From assembly GCF_023630175.1 (NCBI RefSeq), contig NZ_JALLIN010000005.1:1-64000 (forward strand): a stretch of DNA of 64,000 nt, written 5' to 3'. Below, one piece after another: positions 45,591-54,508 of the stretch. The position numbers and the translations under genes were made by a program. The notes beneath the pieces were generated by a model. It did no database searches. It saw only the letters and a program-made list of their open reading frames with translations, and was not told the origin of the DNA. Position 1 is the first letter of the stretch. Each line of letters starts with the position of its first letter. This stretch comes from Streptomyces cellostaticus. GTDB taxonomy: Bacteria; Actinomycetota; Actinomycetes; Streptomycetales; Streptomycetaceae.

Positions 45591-45644
45591 TTGTCCACAA
45601 CTTATCCAAATAGCCTGTGGATAAAGCGAGTTGCCTGTGGATCA
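45591..45644. promoter_or_regulatory. Cluster of DnaA boxes upstream of kptA
   Basis: Within 54 bp: TTGTCCACA (45591-45599, exact), TTATCCAAA (45602-45610, one mismatch), TGTGGATAA (45616-45624, exact inverse) and TGTGGATCA (45636-45644, one mismatch). The cluster lies between the MerR gene and kptA. Confidence 0.7.
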
Positions 45645-45699
45645 AACCTCCGGGCAAAAATGACCTGCGTGATCCGCGTCTCTCCCGCACCCTGGAGAG

Positions 45700-46248
45700 A
45701 TGGACGACAGACGCATCGTGAAGGTGTCGAAGTACCTCTCGAAACACCTCCGCCACCAGCCCGAGCGCATCGGCCTCACGCTGGACCCGGCCGGCTGGGT
45801 CGAGATCGACACGCTGATCGCCGCGTGCGCCGGGCACGGCTTCCGCCTCACCCGCGAGGAACTCGACCATGTGGTGGCCGCCAACGACAAGCAGCGCTTC
45901 GCCGTCGAGGGCACCCGGATCCGCGCCAGCCAGGGGCACAGCGTCGAGGTGGACCTCGGCCTGCCGCCCGTGCCCCCGCCGCCGTACCTCTACCACGGCA
46001 CCGTCGCCCGGAGCCTGGACGCGATCCGCGCCGAGGGCCTGCGGCCCATGAACCGGCACGATGTCCATCTGTCCGCCGACCGCGAGACCGCGACCCGGGT
46101 CGGCTCACGCCGTGGCAGGCCCGTCGTCCTCGCCGTGGACGCGGGCGCCATGCACCGGGACGGCCACGCCTTCCACGTGAGCGCGAACGGGGTCTGGCTC
46201 ACCCGGGCGGTACCGCCCCGCTACCTGCGCTTCCCGGGGCCGCACTGA
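45700..46248 (+). CDS. kptA: RNA 2'-phosphotransferase (Tpt1/KptA)
   Basis: 182 residues, full length. KptA transfers an internal 2'-phosphate of RNA to NAD+ to give ADP-ribose 1'',2''-cyclic phosphate. Family signatures: KYLSKHLRHQPERIGLTLDPAGWVEIDTLI at the N-terminus, LYHGTVARSLDAIRAEGL (NAD-binding HGT), HVHLS-like HDVHLSADRETATRVG and a C-terminal FHVSANGVWLTRAVPPRYL. Catalytic Arg/His/Arg residues are in place (RH in KHLRH, HGT, RVG). It is cytoplasmic, preceded by CTGGAGAG and a DnaA-box cluster. The bacterial substrate is unknown; ADP-ribosylation of nucleic acid ends has been proposed for the family. Confidence 0.93.
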   Translation: MDDRRIVKVSKYLSKHLRHQPERIGLTLDPAGWVEIDTLIAACAGHGFRLTREELDHVVAANDKQRFAVEGTRIRASQGHSVEVDLGLPPVPPPPYLYHGTVARSLDAIRAEGLRPMNRHDVHLSADRETATRVGSRRGRPVVLAVDAGAMHRDGHAFHVSANGVWLTRAVPPRYLRFPGPH

Positions 46249-46367
46249 CCTCCGGCCCCGCGCGGACGCCCGCCGCCCACGCGCTCTGTCGCGGTGCGGC
46301 CACCCGGGGTGACCGATTTCGGCCGTTGCCGAGCCTCCCCCGTACGCTCGGACGCACGAGTCTGTGT

Positions 46368-46580
46368 CTGAGCACCGTGATCCTGCCGTACCGCCGCTGG
46401 AGCGGGGGCGGCCGAGCGGCCTGGGTACGGGCCTGGGAGCTCGGTTTCCACACCGCGTACACCTACGATCACCTGTCCTGGCGCAGCTTCCGCGACGGCC
46501 CGTGGTTCGGTGCCGTGCCGACCCCGACCGCCGCCGCGGGCGTCAGCGACCGGATCCGCCTCGGCACCCTGGTCACCTCG
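46368..46580 (+). pseudogene. 5' fragment duplicate of the LLM oxidoreductase gene
   Basis: 213 bp align without gaps to 48999-49211 of the intact gene. The last 140 bp are about 98% identical (three differences in 141), while the first 70 bp are only about 75% identical. The start codon is gone. Homology ends abruptly after GTLVTS, followed by an unrelated short tail and stop. It is a duplication relic that flanks the propeller-protein gene. Confidence 0.85.
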
Positions 46581-46626
46581 GTCAAGCCTTGTTCGTGCAT
46601 CACGCGCTGACCCGCAGGAAAATGGA

Positions 46627-46658
46627 GATCGCCCAGCACCTTCCGGTGCTGGGCGATC
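46627..46658. terminator. Strong terminator hairpin of the propeller-protein gene
   Basis: A 14-bp perfect stem (46627-46640 with 46645-46658) and TTCC loop lie 22 bp beyond the stop codon of the complementary-strand gene. Confidence 0.85.
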
Positions 46659-46679
46659 AGAGGGGCCGAATCCTGGCGG

Positions 46680-48692
46680 TCAGAGATGCCGCGGCGGTCC
46701 GAGCAGCGGGGTGCGGACCGGGGCGGCGAGCCCGACGAAGACCACCATCTGGTGGTCGCCGGGATTGGTCTGCAACGGGATGGTGCGCCAGTTGTTGGCC
46801 AGCCAGACGTTCCCGGAGGGATCGATCTGGACGGCGGTGTTCCGCTTCAGCCCGTCGCTGGTGTAACCGGTGTCGGCCGGAGAGATCGGATCACCGGTGC
46901 GGAGACCGGGCGGGCAGGCGGACACGCGGGCTCCGCACAGGTTGGCCAGGCGATGGCCGCCGAAGTTCGCCACCCAGACCGTGTCGTCGCCGTCGACGGC
47001 GATCCCCCAGGGCAGGAACAGGCCGTCGTTGACGAACGGCTTGGCGGGCTTGGTCCCGTCGGGACGCACCAGGGTGACCGAGGCGTCGACCTGGCGCGTG
47101 ACGATGTCCTCGACGGCCTCGGCGACCATGGCGGGGGTGGTGCCCTCGCACGGTGCGACCACCGCTCCGCCGTTGGCCACCCACACATTGCCCAGCGTGT
47201 CGGAGGCGATGCCCATGGGCCGCTTGATGCCGCCGCCGGTGATCGAGCGCAGCGGCTCGCCCCGCGAGGACAGCATCGTCACGCTGTCGCTCCCGTTCCC
47301 GGTCACCCAGGCACGCCCCCGGGTGTCCACCGTGACACCGAACGGTTTGATGAGGCTGTCACCGCCCGGTGCGATGTTCCGGGCACGGACCGCGTCCCCG
47401 CGCGGGATCCTGGTCACGCTTCTGCCGCCGCAGTTGGCGACCCAGATGTTCCCCTCCCGGTCCGAGATGATCCCCTGAGGCTGGACGATGTCGCCGAAGC
47501 GCCAGCCCTGGCGCGGCGAAAGGGGCCGTCCCCCAGGCGTGAACTGCGAGACGCTGCGGTAGAGAAGACTGGCGTCGAGCGGACAGCCGGTGCCCTGGAA
47601 GCCGAAGTTGGCGGCCCACACCCGCCCCTTGGGGTCGATGGTGGTGCCGAAACCCACCCCGTACAGCCCGCCCCCCCGGTACGGGGCACCGGGGACGTCC
47701 TGGCCCGTCGGAGTGAGCCGGGACAGGATGCGGGAGCCGCACACGGACCTCCGGGGATCGGCGTCGAACGTGTAGTTGTTGCCGATCCAGGCCGTGCCCT
47801 CCGCATCGAACGCGACGCTCCCCGGACCGTCCAGCTCATGACCGTTGCCCACGTAGCGCAGGGCGATGGTCCAGGCGTCGGGCGCCTTGGCCAGCCGGGG
47901 CCGGTACGTGTCGCGGCCCTTTCCCAGAGCGAACAGCCCGGCGACGTGGTTGCCGGGGAGCCGGGCGATGTCCGCGACGGCCTGGAAGGTCTCCCGTGGC
48001 GCGGGTGCCCCGGGACGTCGGGCCAGGGCGAGGAGGCTCTCACAGGTCCGGCCCGCGGTGCAGCCGGACAGGATGTCGGCCAGCGTGTTGAAAGCGCGCA
48101 GGGTGGATGTCTGGTCGCCGTTCGGGGCGGTGGTGAGTACCTCGGCCGCCGACCCGTCGCCGATGTCCGCGAGGTTGTGCGAGACGGCCGCGGCGTTCTG
48201 AAGCCCGGGACGGCGGCCCGCCACCTCACCCCCCTGTGTGAACTGCGCCATCGCGAAGCCCGCCGCGACCGTGGTGCGCTCGTTGAGCACGACCTTGCCG
48301 TGACGCCGCCCGGTGCCGATCATCGCGACCAGCCGGACCGGCCGCACACGATGCCCGGTCCGGCTGGGCGGGCGGCCCGCTGGCCCCGAGTCCGCGGTCA
48401 GGTACAGCACGGCGGCCGGACTGTCCGGGGCGCGGTAGGACAGGGTGAAGCGGCCATGGGCGTCGCTGCGGGTGCGGGCCAGCGGGCGGGCGCCGGCCCC
48501 GGGGCGGTCCCCGGCCTGAAGCAGCGTCACCTGGGCGCCGGCGATGGGCCGCTCGGCGCTTCGCACGACCCCCCGTTGCTTCAGCGTCCCGGGCCCGGTC
48601 GGTGGGCCGCCGGCGGCTCCCGGTGAGACGGAGGCCGAGACCGAGAGGCTGGCCAGAACAGCGGTGAGCAGGGCGGCTCTGCGACGACGCAC
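46680..48692 (-). CDS. Secreted NHL/Vgb-type beta-propeller protein
   Basis: 670 residues from GTG 48692 (GAAAGG upstream). Sec signal peptide (RRRRAALLTAVLASLSVSASVSPGAAG). A carboxypeptidase-regulatory-like domain follows (about 40-105: GVVRSAERPIAGAQVTLLQAG...GRFTLSYRAP). The C-terminal 400 residues repeat blades of the form GIxxDxxGNVWVANxGxxSV (for example QGIISDREGNIWVANCGG, FGVTVDTRGRAWVTGNGS, MGIASDTLGNVWVANGGA, WGIAVDGDDTVWVANFGG), typical of NHL/streptogramin-lyase-like propellers. No catalytic lyase residues could be verified. It sits between two copies of an LLM gene fragment, suggesting acquisition. Confidence 0.8.
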   Translation of the reverse strand: MRRRRAALLTAVLASLSVSASVSPGAAGGPPTGPGTLKQRGVVRSAERPIAGAQVTLLQAGDRPGAGARPLARTRSDAHGRFTLSYRAPDSPAAVLYLTADSGPAGRPPSRTGHRVRPVRLVAMIGTGRRHGKVVLNERTTVAAGFAMAQFTQGGEVAGRRPGLQNAAAVSHNLADIGDGSAAEVLTTAPNGDQTSTLRAFNTLADILSGCTAGRTCESLLALARRPGAPAPRETFQAVADIARLPGNHVAGLFALGKGRDTYRPRLAKAPDAWTIALRYVGNGHELDGPGSVAFDAEGTAWIGNNYTFDADPRRSVCGSRILSRLTPTGQDVPGAPYRGGGLYGVGFGTTIDPKGRVWAANFGFQGTGCPLDASLLYRSVSQFTPGGRPLSPRQGWRFGDIVQPQGIISDREGNIWVANCGGRSVTRIPRGDAVRARNIAPGGDSLIKPFGVTVDTRGRAWVTGNGSDSVTMLSSRGEPLRSITGGGIKRPMGIASDTLGNVWVANGGAVVAPCEGTTPAMVAEAVEDIVTRQVDASVTLVRPDGTKPAKPFVNDGLFLPWGIAVDGDDTVWVANFGGHRLANLCGARVSACPPGLRTGDPISPADTGYTSDGLKRNTAVQIDPSGNVWLANNWRTIPLQTNPGDHQMVVFVGLAAPVRTPLLGPPRHL

Positions 48693-48992
48693 GGGAGTTG
48701 CCTTTCACGGGCAGGGACATGAAGCCGCCGGTGTCCTCTGCGGTCAGGTCGCAGCGACCGGGCGACGACTCACGGTCCCAGGCGACTGACGGGCATCCGG
48801 GGCAGGCGTCGCGGCGCGAAGGCGTGACGACCTGTTCAGGTGACGGGACGGGGCCAGACGGCGTCAGCATCGTGCGGACGGGCGCCACGCCGTCGGCGAT
48901 GCGTGCTTCGCCGGCCCTGCTCGCGGTCCGGTGCCGCCGGCTCGGCGGGATCGGGCCCCGCGCCCCGAACGCCTGGGCGTAGGGTCACCGAC

Positions 48993-49889
48993 ATGCGACT
49001 GAGTACTGCGATCCTTCCCGTCGACCGCTGGCACGAGGGCGGCCGCGCGAAGTGGCGGCGCGCCGAGGAGCTCGGCTTCCACACCGCGTACACCTACGAT
49101 CACCTGTCCTGGCGCAGCTTCCGCGACGGCCCGTGGTTCGGTGCCGTGCCGACCCTGACCGCCGCCGCGGGCGTCACCGACCGGATCCGCCTCGGCACCC
49201 TGGTCACCTCGCCGAACTTCCGGCACCCGGTGACCCTCGCGAAGGAACTGATCTCCCTGGACGACGTCTCCGGCGGCCGTGTGACCCTGGGGATCGGCGC
49301 GGGCGGCACCGGATTCGACGCCACCGCCCTCGGCCAGGAGCCGTGGACGCCGCGGGAGCGCGCAGACCGGTTCGCCGAGTTCGTGCCACTGCTCGACCGG
49401 CTGCTCACCGAGGACTCCGTGACGTACGAGGGCCGGTTCTACTCGACGGTGGAGGCGCGCAACATCCCCGGCTGCGTGCAACGGCCCCGGCTGCCCTTCG
49501 CCGTGGCCGCCACCGGCCCGCGCGGGCTGCGGCTCGCCGCGCGGTACGGGCAGGCGTGGGTGACCACCGGGGACCCGAAGCTGTACGAGAACGGCACGCC
49601 GGAGGAGTCCGTCGCCGCACTGCGCGGGCAGGTGGCGAAGCTGGCCGACGCCTGCGCGGAGGCCGGCCGGGACGTGTCCGAGCTGGACAAGGTACTGCTC
49701 ACCGGCTTCACCCCGGACCGCGGCAGGCCGCTGGAGTCGCTGGACGCCTTCGTGGACTTCGCGGGCCGGCACCGGGAGCTGGGCTTCACCGAGATCGTGC
49801 TCCACTGGCCGATCCCGGACTCCGACTTCGCCGCGGACGACAAGGTCTTCGAGCGGATCGCCATGGAAGGGCTCGCCCAACTCGCCTGA
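48993..49889 (+). CDS. LLM-class F420-dependent oxidoreductase
   Basis: 298 residues. Luciferase-like TIM barrel: [80 protein letters not shown] and the C-terminal [14 protein letters not shown]. It likely uses F420 (or FMN) to oxidise or reduce an unknown substrate. TAGGGT ends 7 nt before ATG 48993, so the transcript is probably leaderless. A partial duplicate of its first 71 codons lies at 46368-46580. Confidence 0.9.
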   Translation: MRLSTAILPVDRWHEGGRAKWRRAEELGFHTAYTYDHLSWRSFRDGPWFGAVPTLTAAAGVTDRIRLGTLVTSPNFRHPVTLAKELISLDDVSGGRVTLGIGAGGTGFDATALGQEPWTPRERADRFAEFVPLLDRLLTEDSVTYEGRFYSTVEARNIPGCVQRPRLPFAVAATGPRGLRLAARYGQAWVTTGDPKLYENGTPEESVAALRGQVAKLADACAEAGRDVSELDKVLLTGFTPDRGRPLESLDAFVDFAGRHRELGFTEIVLHWPIPDSDFAADDKVFERIAMEGLAQLA

Positions 49890-49993
49890 GCCGGCGGTGC
49901 GGACGTCGTCCGTCGGCCGGCCGCGGTGTGTCGGTGGACTCATCTGTGCGGACTCCCGCACGTGCGTGCGGGCATATGCGCCAGAATGGCCGC

Positions 49994-50863
49994 GTGACCT
50001 CAGCGACCAGACAGCCCGGGACCCCGGCCGCCGCCTTCCGGCCGCGGCTGATCGCCACCGACCTCGACGGCACTCTTCTGCGCGACGACAAGTCGGTCTC
50101 CCCGAGGACGGTCGCCGCGCTGGCCGCCGCGGAGGAGGCCGGCATCGAGGTCTTCTTCGTCACCGGCCGGCCGGCCCGCTGGATGGACGTGGTCAGCGAG
50201 CATGTGCACGGCCACGGCCTGGCGATCTGCGGCAACGGCGCCGCCGTGGTCGACCTGCACGGCGGCCCCGGCACCCACCGGTTCGTGAAGGTGCGGGAGC
50301 TGGCCCGCGGGAACGCGCTGGACGCCGTGCGGCTGCTGCGCGACGCGGTCCCCGGCACGGTGTTCGCGGTCGAGCAGACCTACGGCTTCCACCAGGAGCC
50401 CGCCTATCCCAAGCTGCACATGGAGACGCCGGACAACCTGCTGCCCGCGGAGGCCCTCCTCGCGGCCGACGGCCCGGACGCCGACCAGCCGGTGCTCAAG
50501 ATCCTCGCCTACCACCCCGAGCTCGACCCGGACTCCTTCCTCACCCTGGCCCGGCCGGCGGTCGGCGAGCGCGCGAACGTCACCCGCTCCAGCCCCAGCG
50601 CCCTGCTGGAACTCAGCGGCCCCGGGGTCTCCAAGGCCAGCACCCTCGCGCTGTGCTGCGCCGAGCGCGGCATCTCGCACGAGGAGGTCGTCGCCTTCGG
50701 TGACATGCCCAATGACGTCGAGATGCTGACCTGGGCGGCCCGGTCGTACGCCATGGGCAACGCCCACCCGGACGTCATAGCCGCCGCCTCGGGCCGTACG
50801 GTCGCCAACAACGAGGACGGCGTGGCGATCGTCATCGAGCGGATGCTCGCCGCACAGGACTGA
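49994..50863 (+). CDS. Cof-type HAD-superfamily hydrolase
   Basis: 289 residues from GTG 49994. HAD motif [14 protein letters not shown], motif [12 protein letters not shown], motif III Lys in [11 protein letters not shown], motif [13 protein letters not shown], with a C2B cap. It is a paralogue of the serS-linked protein ([17 protein letters not shown] and AMGNAH motifs are shared). CAGAAT six nucleotides before the GTG and no ribosome-binding site suggest a leaderless start. Phosphatase substrate unknown. Confidence 0.9.
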   Translation: MTSATRQPGTPAAAFRPRLIATDLDGTLLRDDKSVSPRTVAALAAAEEAGIEVFFVTGRPARWMDVVSEHVHGHGLAICGNGAAVVDLHGGPGTHRFVKVRELARGNALDAVRLLRDAVPGTVFAVEQTYGFHQEPAYPKLHMETPDNLLPAEALLAADGPDADQPVLKILAYHPELDPDSFLTLARPAVGERANVTRSSPSALLELSGPGVSKASTLALCCAERGISHEEVVAFGDMPNDVEMLTWAARSYAMGNAHPDVIAAASGRTVANNEDGVAIVIERMLAAQD

Positions 50864-50905
50864 CGCCTCTCCCGCTCGGTCCGCCGTACTGGTACGGCGC
50901 GCCCC

Positions 50906-53900
50906 TCAGCGCGCCGCGACCAGCGACTCCGCGACCGCCTCCCGCCGTGCCATCGCCCGCAGCGGCCCGGCCGCGGCGGCCAGTTCCGCGTACGGTCCCC
51001 GCTGCACCACCCGCCCCTCGTCGAGCACGACCACCTCGTCCACCGTGTCGAGTCCCGCCAGCCGGTGGGTGATCAGCAGCGTGGTACGGCCCTCGGTGGC
51101 GGCCAGCAGGTCCGCGGTGAGCGCGTCGGCCGTGGGCAGGTCCAGATGCTCGGCGGGCTCGTCCAGGACGAGCACCGGGAAGTCGGCCAGCAGCGCGCGG
51201 GCCAGGGCGAGGCGCTGCCGCTGCCCGCCGGACAGCCGTGCGCCGTGCTCACCGACGAGCGTGTCCAGCCCGTCGGGCAGGCCGTCCACCCAGTCCAGCA
51301 GTCGAACCCGGGACAGCGCGTCCCGCAGGCCGGCCTCGTCGGCGTCCTTACGGGCGAGCAGCAGGTTCTCGCGCACCGTGCTGTCGAAGAGGTGGGCGTC
51401 CTGGGCGCACAGTCCGACCAGCCGCCGCACGTCGTCACCGTGGAGGGCGTAGGCGTCCACACCGGCCAGCGTGTACGAGCCCGCCCCGGCGTCGAGGAAC
51501 CGCAGCAGCACCTGGGCGAGGGTCGTCTTGCCGGAGCCGGACGCACCGACCACGGCGACCCGCCGCCCGCGCTCCAGGGTGAGGTCCAGCCCGGCCAGGG
51601 CGTCGCGACGCTGACCGGGGTGGCGGGTGGTCAGGTCGCGGACCACGAGAGGGAAGGGAGAGGCGGGCGCCGGCCGCGGCCGCTCCGGCTCGGCGACGGG
51701 CTCCGGGGCGTCGAGCACCTCGAACACCCGCTCCGCGCTCCGGCGCACCCGCTGGCGGTGACGCACGGCGAGCGGGAGCCCCAGTACGGCCTCGAAGGCG
51801 GCCAGCGGGGTGAGCACCACCACGGCCATGGCCACGCCGCCGAGCCGGCCCGCGGCCACCGCCTGGGCGCCCAGCAACGCGGTCGCGGTGACGGTCAGGC
51901 CGCAGACCAGTGCGGTGAGCCCGTCACCGAGGGCGGTGGCGGTGGCGCCGCGCGCGGCGATCCGGGTGAGTGTGCCGTCGGCCCGCCGGGCCGCCGCGGT
52001 ACGGGCCGGCAGGGCGCCCGCGACGGTCAGCTCGGCGGTGCCGGTCAGCAGGTCGGTCACCCGGGTCGCGAGTACCCCGCGAGCGGGCGCGAGTCGCCGT
52101 TCGGCGCGCCGGGCCGCGGCCGCGGTGACCATGGGCACACCGGCGCCGGCCACGAGGAGGCCGACGGCGAGGGCGGCCCCGGCCTCGGGCAGCAGCCAGG
52201 CCGTGAAGGCGACGGAGCCGATGGAGACGGCGGTCGCCACCCCGGCCGGCAGCAGCCAGCGCAGCCAGTAGTCCTGGAACGTGTCGACGTCGGCGACCAG
52301 CCGGGTGAGCAGATCGCCGCGGCGGGCCGTCCGCAGCCCGGCGGGCGCCAGCCGCTCCAGGCGCCGGTACACCGCGACCCGGGTGTCGGCCAGCATCCGC
52401 AGCACGGCGTCGTGCGAAACGAGCCGCTCGGCGTAGCGGAAGACGGCCCGCCCGATCCCGAACGCCCGGGTCGCGGTCACGGCCACCATCAGGTACAGCA
52501 CCGGCGGATGCTGCGCGGCCCGTGAGATGAGCCAGCCGGAGGTGGCCATCAGCCCGACCGCGCTGCCCAGTGCCAGGCTGCCGAGCAGCAGCGCCAGCAG
52601 CAGCCGGCCGCGCCGGGGACCCGCCAGGGCCCGTACCCGGGCGGCTGCCCGGCCGCGAGCGGCCGGGACCCCGGTCTCCGGCGCCGATACGGCGTCGGCA
52701 GGGCCGCCCGCCCCGCCCGACCACCTCGCGGGGCCGGCGGTGCCGGTGGCCGTACCGGTGGTGGCGGGTGTCTCGGCCGGGGTGGCGCCGACGGCGGGCG
52801 TCGCGTCGGCGGTCGCCGCGGCGGGGTCCAGCCGGACCACGCGGTCCGCCACCTCCAGCAGCGCCGGCCGGTGCACCACCAGCAGCACGGTGCGGCCGAC
52901 CGCCAGACGGCGCACCGCCGCGACGACATCGGCCTCGGTCGCCCCGTCCAGCGCCGCTGTCGGCTCGTCCAGCAGCAGAACGGGCCGGTCGGCGAGGAAG
53001 GCACGGGCCAGGGCGAGCCGCTGGCGCTGACCGGCGGACAGTCCCGCCCCGTCCTCGCCGAGCCGCGTCCCGATGCCCTCGGGCAGCGCGTCCACGAACT
53101 CCAGCGCGCCCGCGTCCCGCAGCGCCCGGCGCACATCGGCCTCGTCCGCGTCGGGGCGGGCCAGCCGCACGTTCTCCGCGATGGTCCCGGCGTACAGATG
53201 CGGCCGCTGCGGCACCCACGCGATCCGCGCGTGCCACTCCTCGAGGTCGGTGTCGGCGAGGTCGGTCCCACCGACGCGCACCCGGCCCCCGGTGGGCCGG
53301 ACGAAGCCCAGCAGCACGTTCAGCAGGCTCGACTTGCCCGCGCCACTCGGCCCGACCAGGGCCACGGTCTCACCGGGCTCTACGGTGAAGGACACATCCG
53401 TCAGGGCGTCCGCCGAGCGCTGGGGGTACCGGACCGTCACCGCGTCGAAGGCGATGGCGCCCGGCCGCACCGGGGCGGTGCCGGATGCCGGCACCGGTGT
53501 CTCCAGCACGGCGAAGATCTCCTCCGCCGCGGCCAGCCCCTCCGCCGCCGCGTGGTACTGCGCCCCCACCTGGCGCAGCGGCAGATACGCCTCGGGGGCC
53601 AGTACCAGGATGACCAGCCCGGTGTACAGATCCATGTCGCCGTGGACGAGGCGCATGCCGATCGTCACGGCGACCAGCGCGACCGAGAGCGTGGCCAGCA
53701 ACTCCAGGGCGAACGAGGAGAGGAAGGCGATCCGCAGGGTCCGCATGGTGGCCTGGCGGTACTCACCGGTGATCCGCCGGATGGACTCGGCCTGGGCCTT
53801 GGCCCGGCCGAACACCTTCAGCGTGGGCAGCCCCGCGACCACGTCCAGGAAGTGGCCGGACAGCCGGGACAGCAGCCGCCACTGCCGGTCCATCCGGGAC

Positions 53901-54457
53901 TGGGTGGCCCAGCCGATCAGCATCATGAAGAGGGGGATGAGCGGCAGCGTGCCGACGATGATCGCCGCCGACACCCAGTCCTCGGTGACGATGCGCGCCA
54001 GCACGGCCACCGGGACGACCACCGCGAGACCCAGTTGCGGAAGGTAGCGGGAGAAGTAGTCGTCGAGGGCATCGACTCCGCGCGTGGCCAGGGTGACCAG
54101 CGAGCCGGTCCGCTGCCCGCCGAGCAGGCCGGGACCCAACCGGACCGCGCGGTCCAGAACACGTCCACGCAGCTCCGACTTCACGGCCGCGCCGGTCCGG
54201 TGCGCCGCGAGCTCGGTCAGCCAGGCGACGATCGACCTGCCCACGGCCACCGCGGCCAACAGCAGCAGGGGAGTACGGAGTTCGGCGACCGTCTGGCCGC
54301 GCTGGAACGCCCCGGTGACCAGCTCGGCGATGAGCATCGCCTGCGCGACGACCAGCCCGGCCCCGACGGCTCCGAGGGCGACGACCGCCACCAGGAAGAG
54401 CCGGGTGGCGCGGGCGTAGCGCAGCAGGCGCGGATCGATCGGTTTCACGTGAAACAT
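50906..54457 (-). CDS. cydCD: CydC-CydD fused thiol-reductant ABC exporter
   Basis: 1183 residues from ATG 54457. Two complete half-transporters are fused. The CydD-like half (about 1-560) has six transmembrane helices and a nucleotide-binding domain (LVGPSGAGKSSLL, LSAGQRQRLALARAFL, VLLLDEPTAAL). A Thr/Ala/Pro-rich linker (about 565-620) follows. The CydC-like half (about 625-1183) has VVGASGSGKTTLAQ, LSGGQRQRLALARALL and VLVLDEPAEHLD. It exports glutathione/cysteine-type thiols needed for cytochrome bd assembly. The first codons MFHVKP are encoded by a perfect parS site. It is 51 bp downstream of cydB. Confidence 0.95.
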   Translation of the reverse strand: MFHVKPIDPRLLRYARATRLFLVAVVALGAVGAGLVVAQAMLIAELVTGAFQRGQTVAELRTPLLLLAAVAVGRSIVAWLTELAAHRTGAAVKSELRGRVLDRAVRLGPGLLGGQRTGSLVTLATRGVDALDDYFSRYLPQLGLAVVVPVAVLARIVTEDWVSAAIIVGTLPLIPLFMMLIGWATQSRMDRQWRLLSRLSGHFLDVVAGLPTLKVFGRAKAQAESIRRITGEYRQATMRTLRIAFLSSFALELLATLSVALVAVTIGMRLVHGDMDLYTGLVILVLAPEAYLPLRQVGAQYHAAAEGLAAAEEIFAVLETPVPASGTAPVRPGAIAFDAVTVRYPQRSADALTDVSFTVEPGETVALVGPSGAGKSSLLNVLLGFVRPTGGRVRVGGTDLADTDLEEWHARIAWVPQRPHLYAGTIAENVRLARPDADEADVRRALRDAGALEFVDALPEGIGTRLGEDGAGLSAGQRQRLALARAFLADRPVLLLDEPTAALDGATEADVVAAVRRLAVGRTVLLVVHRPALLEVADRVVRLDPAAATADATPAVGATPAETPATTGTATGTAGPARWSGGAGGPADAVSAPETGVPAARGRAAARVRALAGPRRGRLLLALLLGSLALGSAVGLMATSGWLISRAAQHPPVLYLMVAVTATRAFGIGRAVFRYAERLVSHDAVLRMLADTRVAVYRRLERLAPAGLRTARRGDLLTRLVADVDTFQDYWLRWLLPAGVATAVSIGSVAFTAWLLPEAGAALAVGLLVAGAGVPMVTAAAARRAERRLAPARGVLATRVTDLLTGTAELTVAGALPARTAAARRADGTLTRIAARGATATALGDGLTALVCGLTVTATALLGAQAVAAGRLGGVAMAVVVLTPLAAFEAVLGLPLAVRHRQRVRRSAERVFEVLDAPEPVAEPERPRPAPASPFPLVVRDLTTRHPGQRRDALAGLDLTLERGRRVAVVGASGSGKTTLAQVLLRFLDAGAGSYTLAGVDAYALHGDDVRRLVGLCAQDAHLFDSTVRENLLLARKDADEAGLRDALSRVRLLDWVDGLPDGLDTLVGEHGARLSGGQRQRLALARALLADFPVLVLDEPAEHLDLPTADALTADLLAATEGRTTLLITHRLAGLDTVDEVVVLDEGRVVQRGPYAELAAAAGPLRAMARREAVAESLVAAR
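54442..54455. promoter_or_regulatory. parS site (ParB binding) at the cydCD start
   Basis: GTTTCACGTGAAAC is a perfect match to the Streptomyces/Bacillus parS 14-bp core, with A and T completing the palindrome's flanks on one side. It overlaps the second to sixth codons of cydCD (MFHVKP). Confidence 0.9.
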
Positions 54458-54472
54458 GCCCTTCCGTCCGGA

Positions 54473-54498
54473 GGGTGTGCTTCATGTGAAGCACACCC
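54473..54498. terminator. Hairpin between cydB and cydCD
   Basis: A 12-bp arm inverted repeat (GGGTGTGCTTCA with TGAAGCACACCC) in the 51-bp gap. Its centre CTTCATGTGAAG also resembles a degenerate parS. It may reduce read-through into cydCD or protect mRNA ends. Confidence 0.6.
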
Positions 54499-54508
54499 TC
54501 GACGGGTC

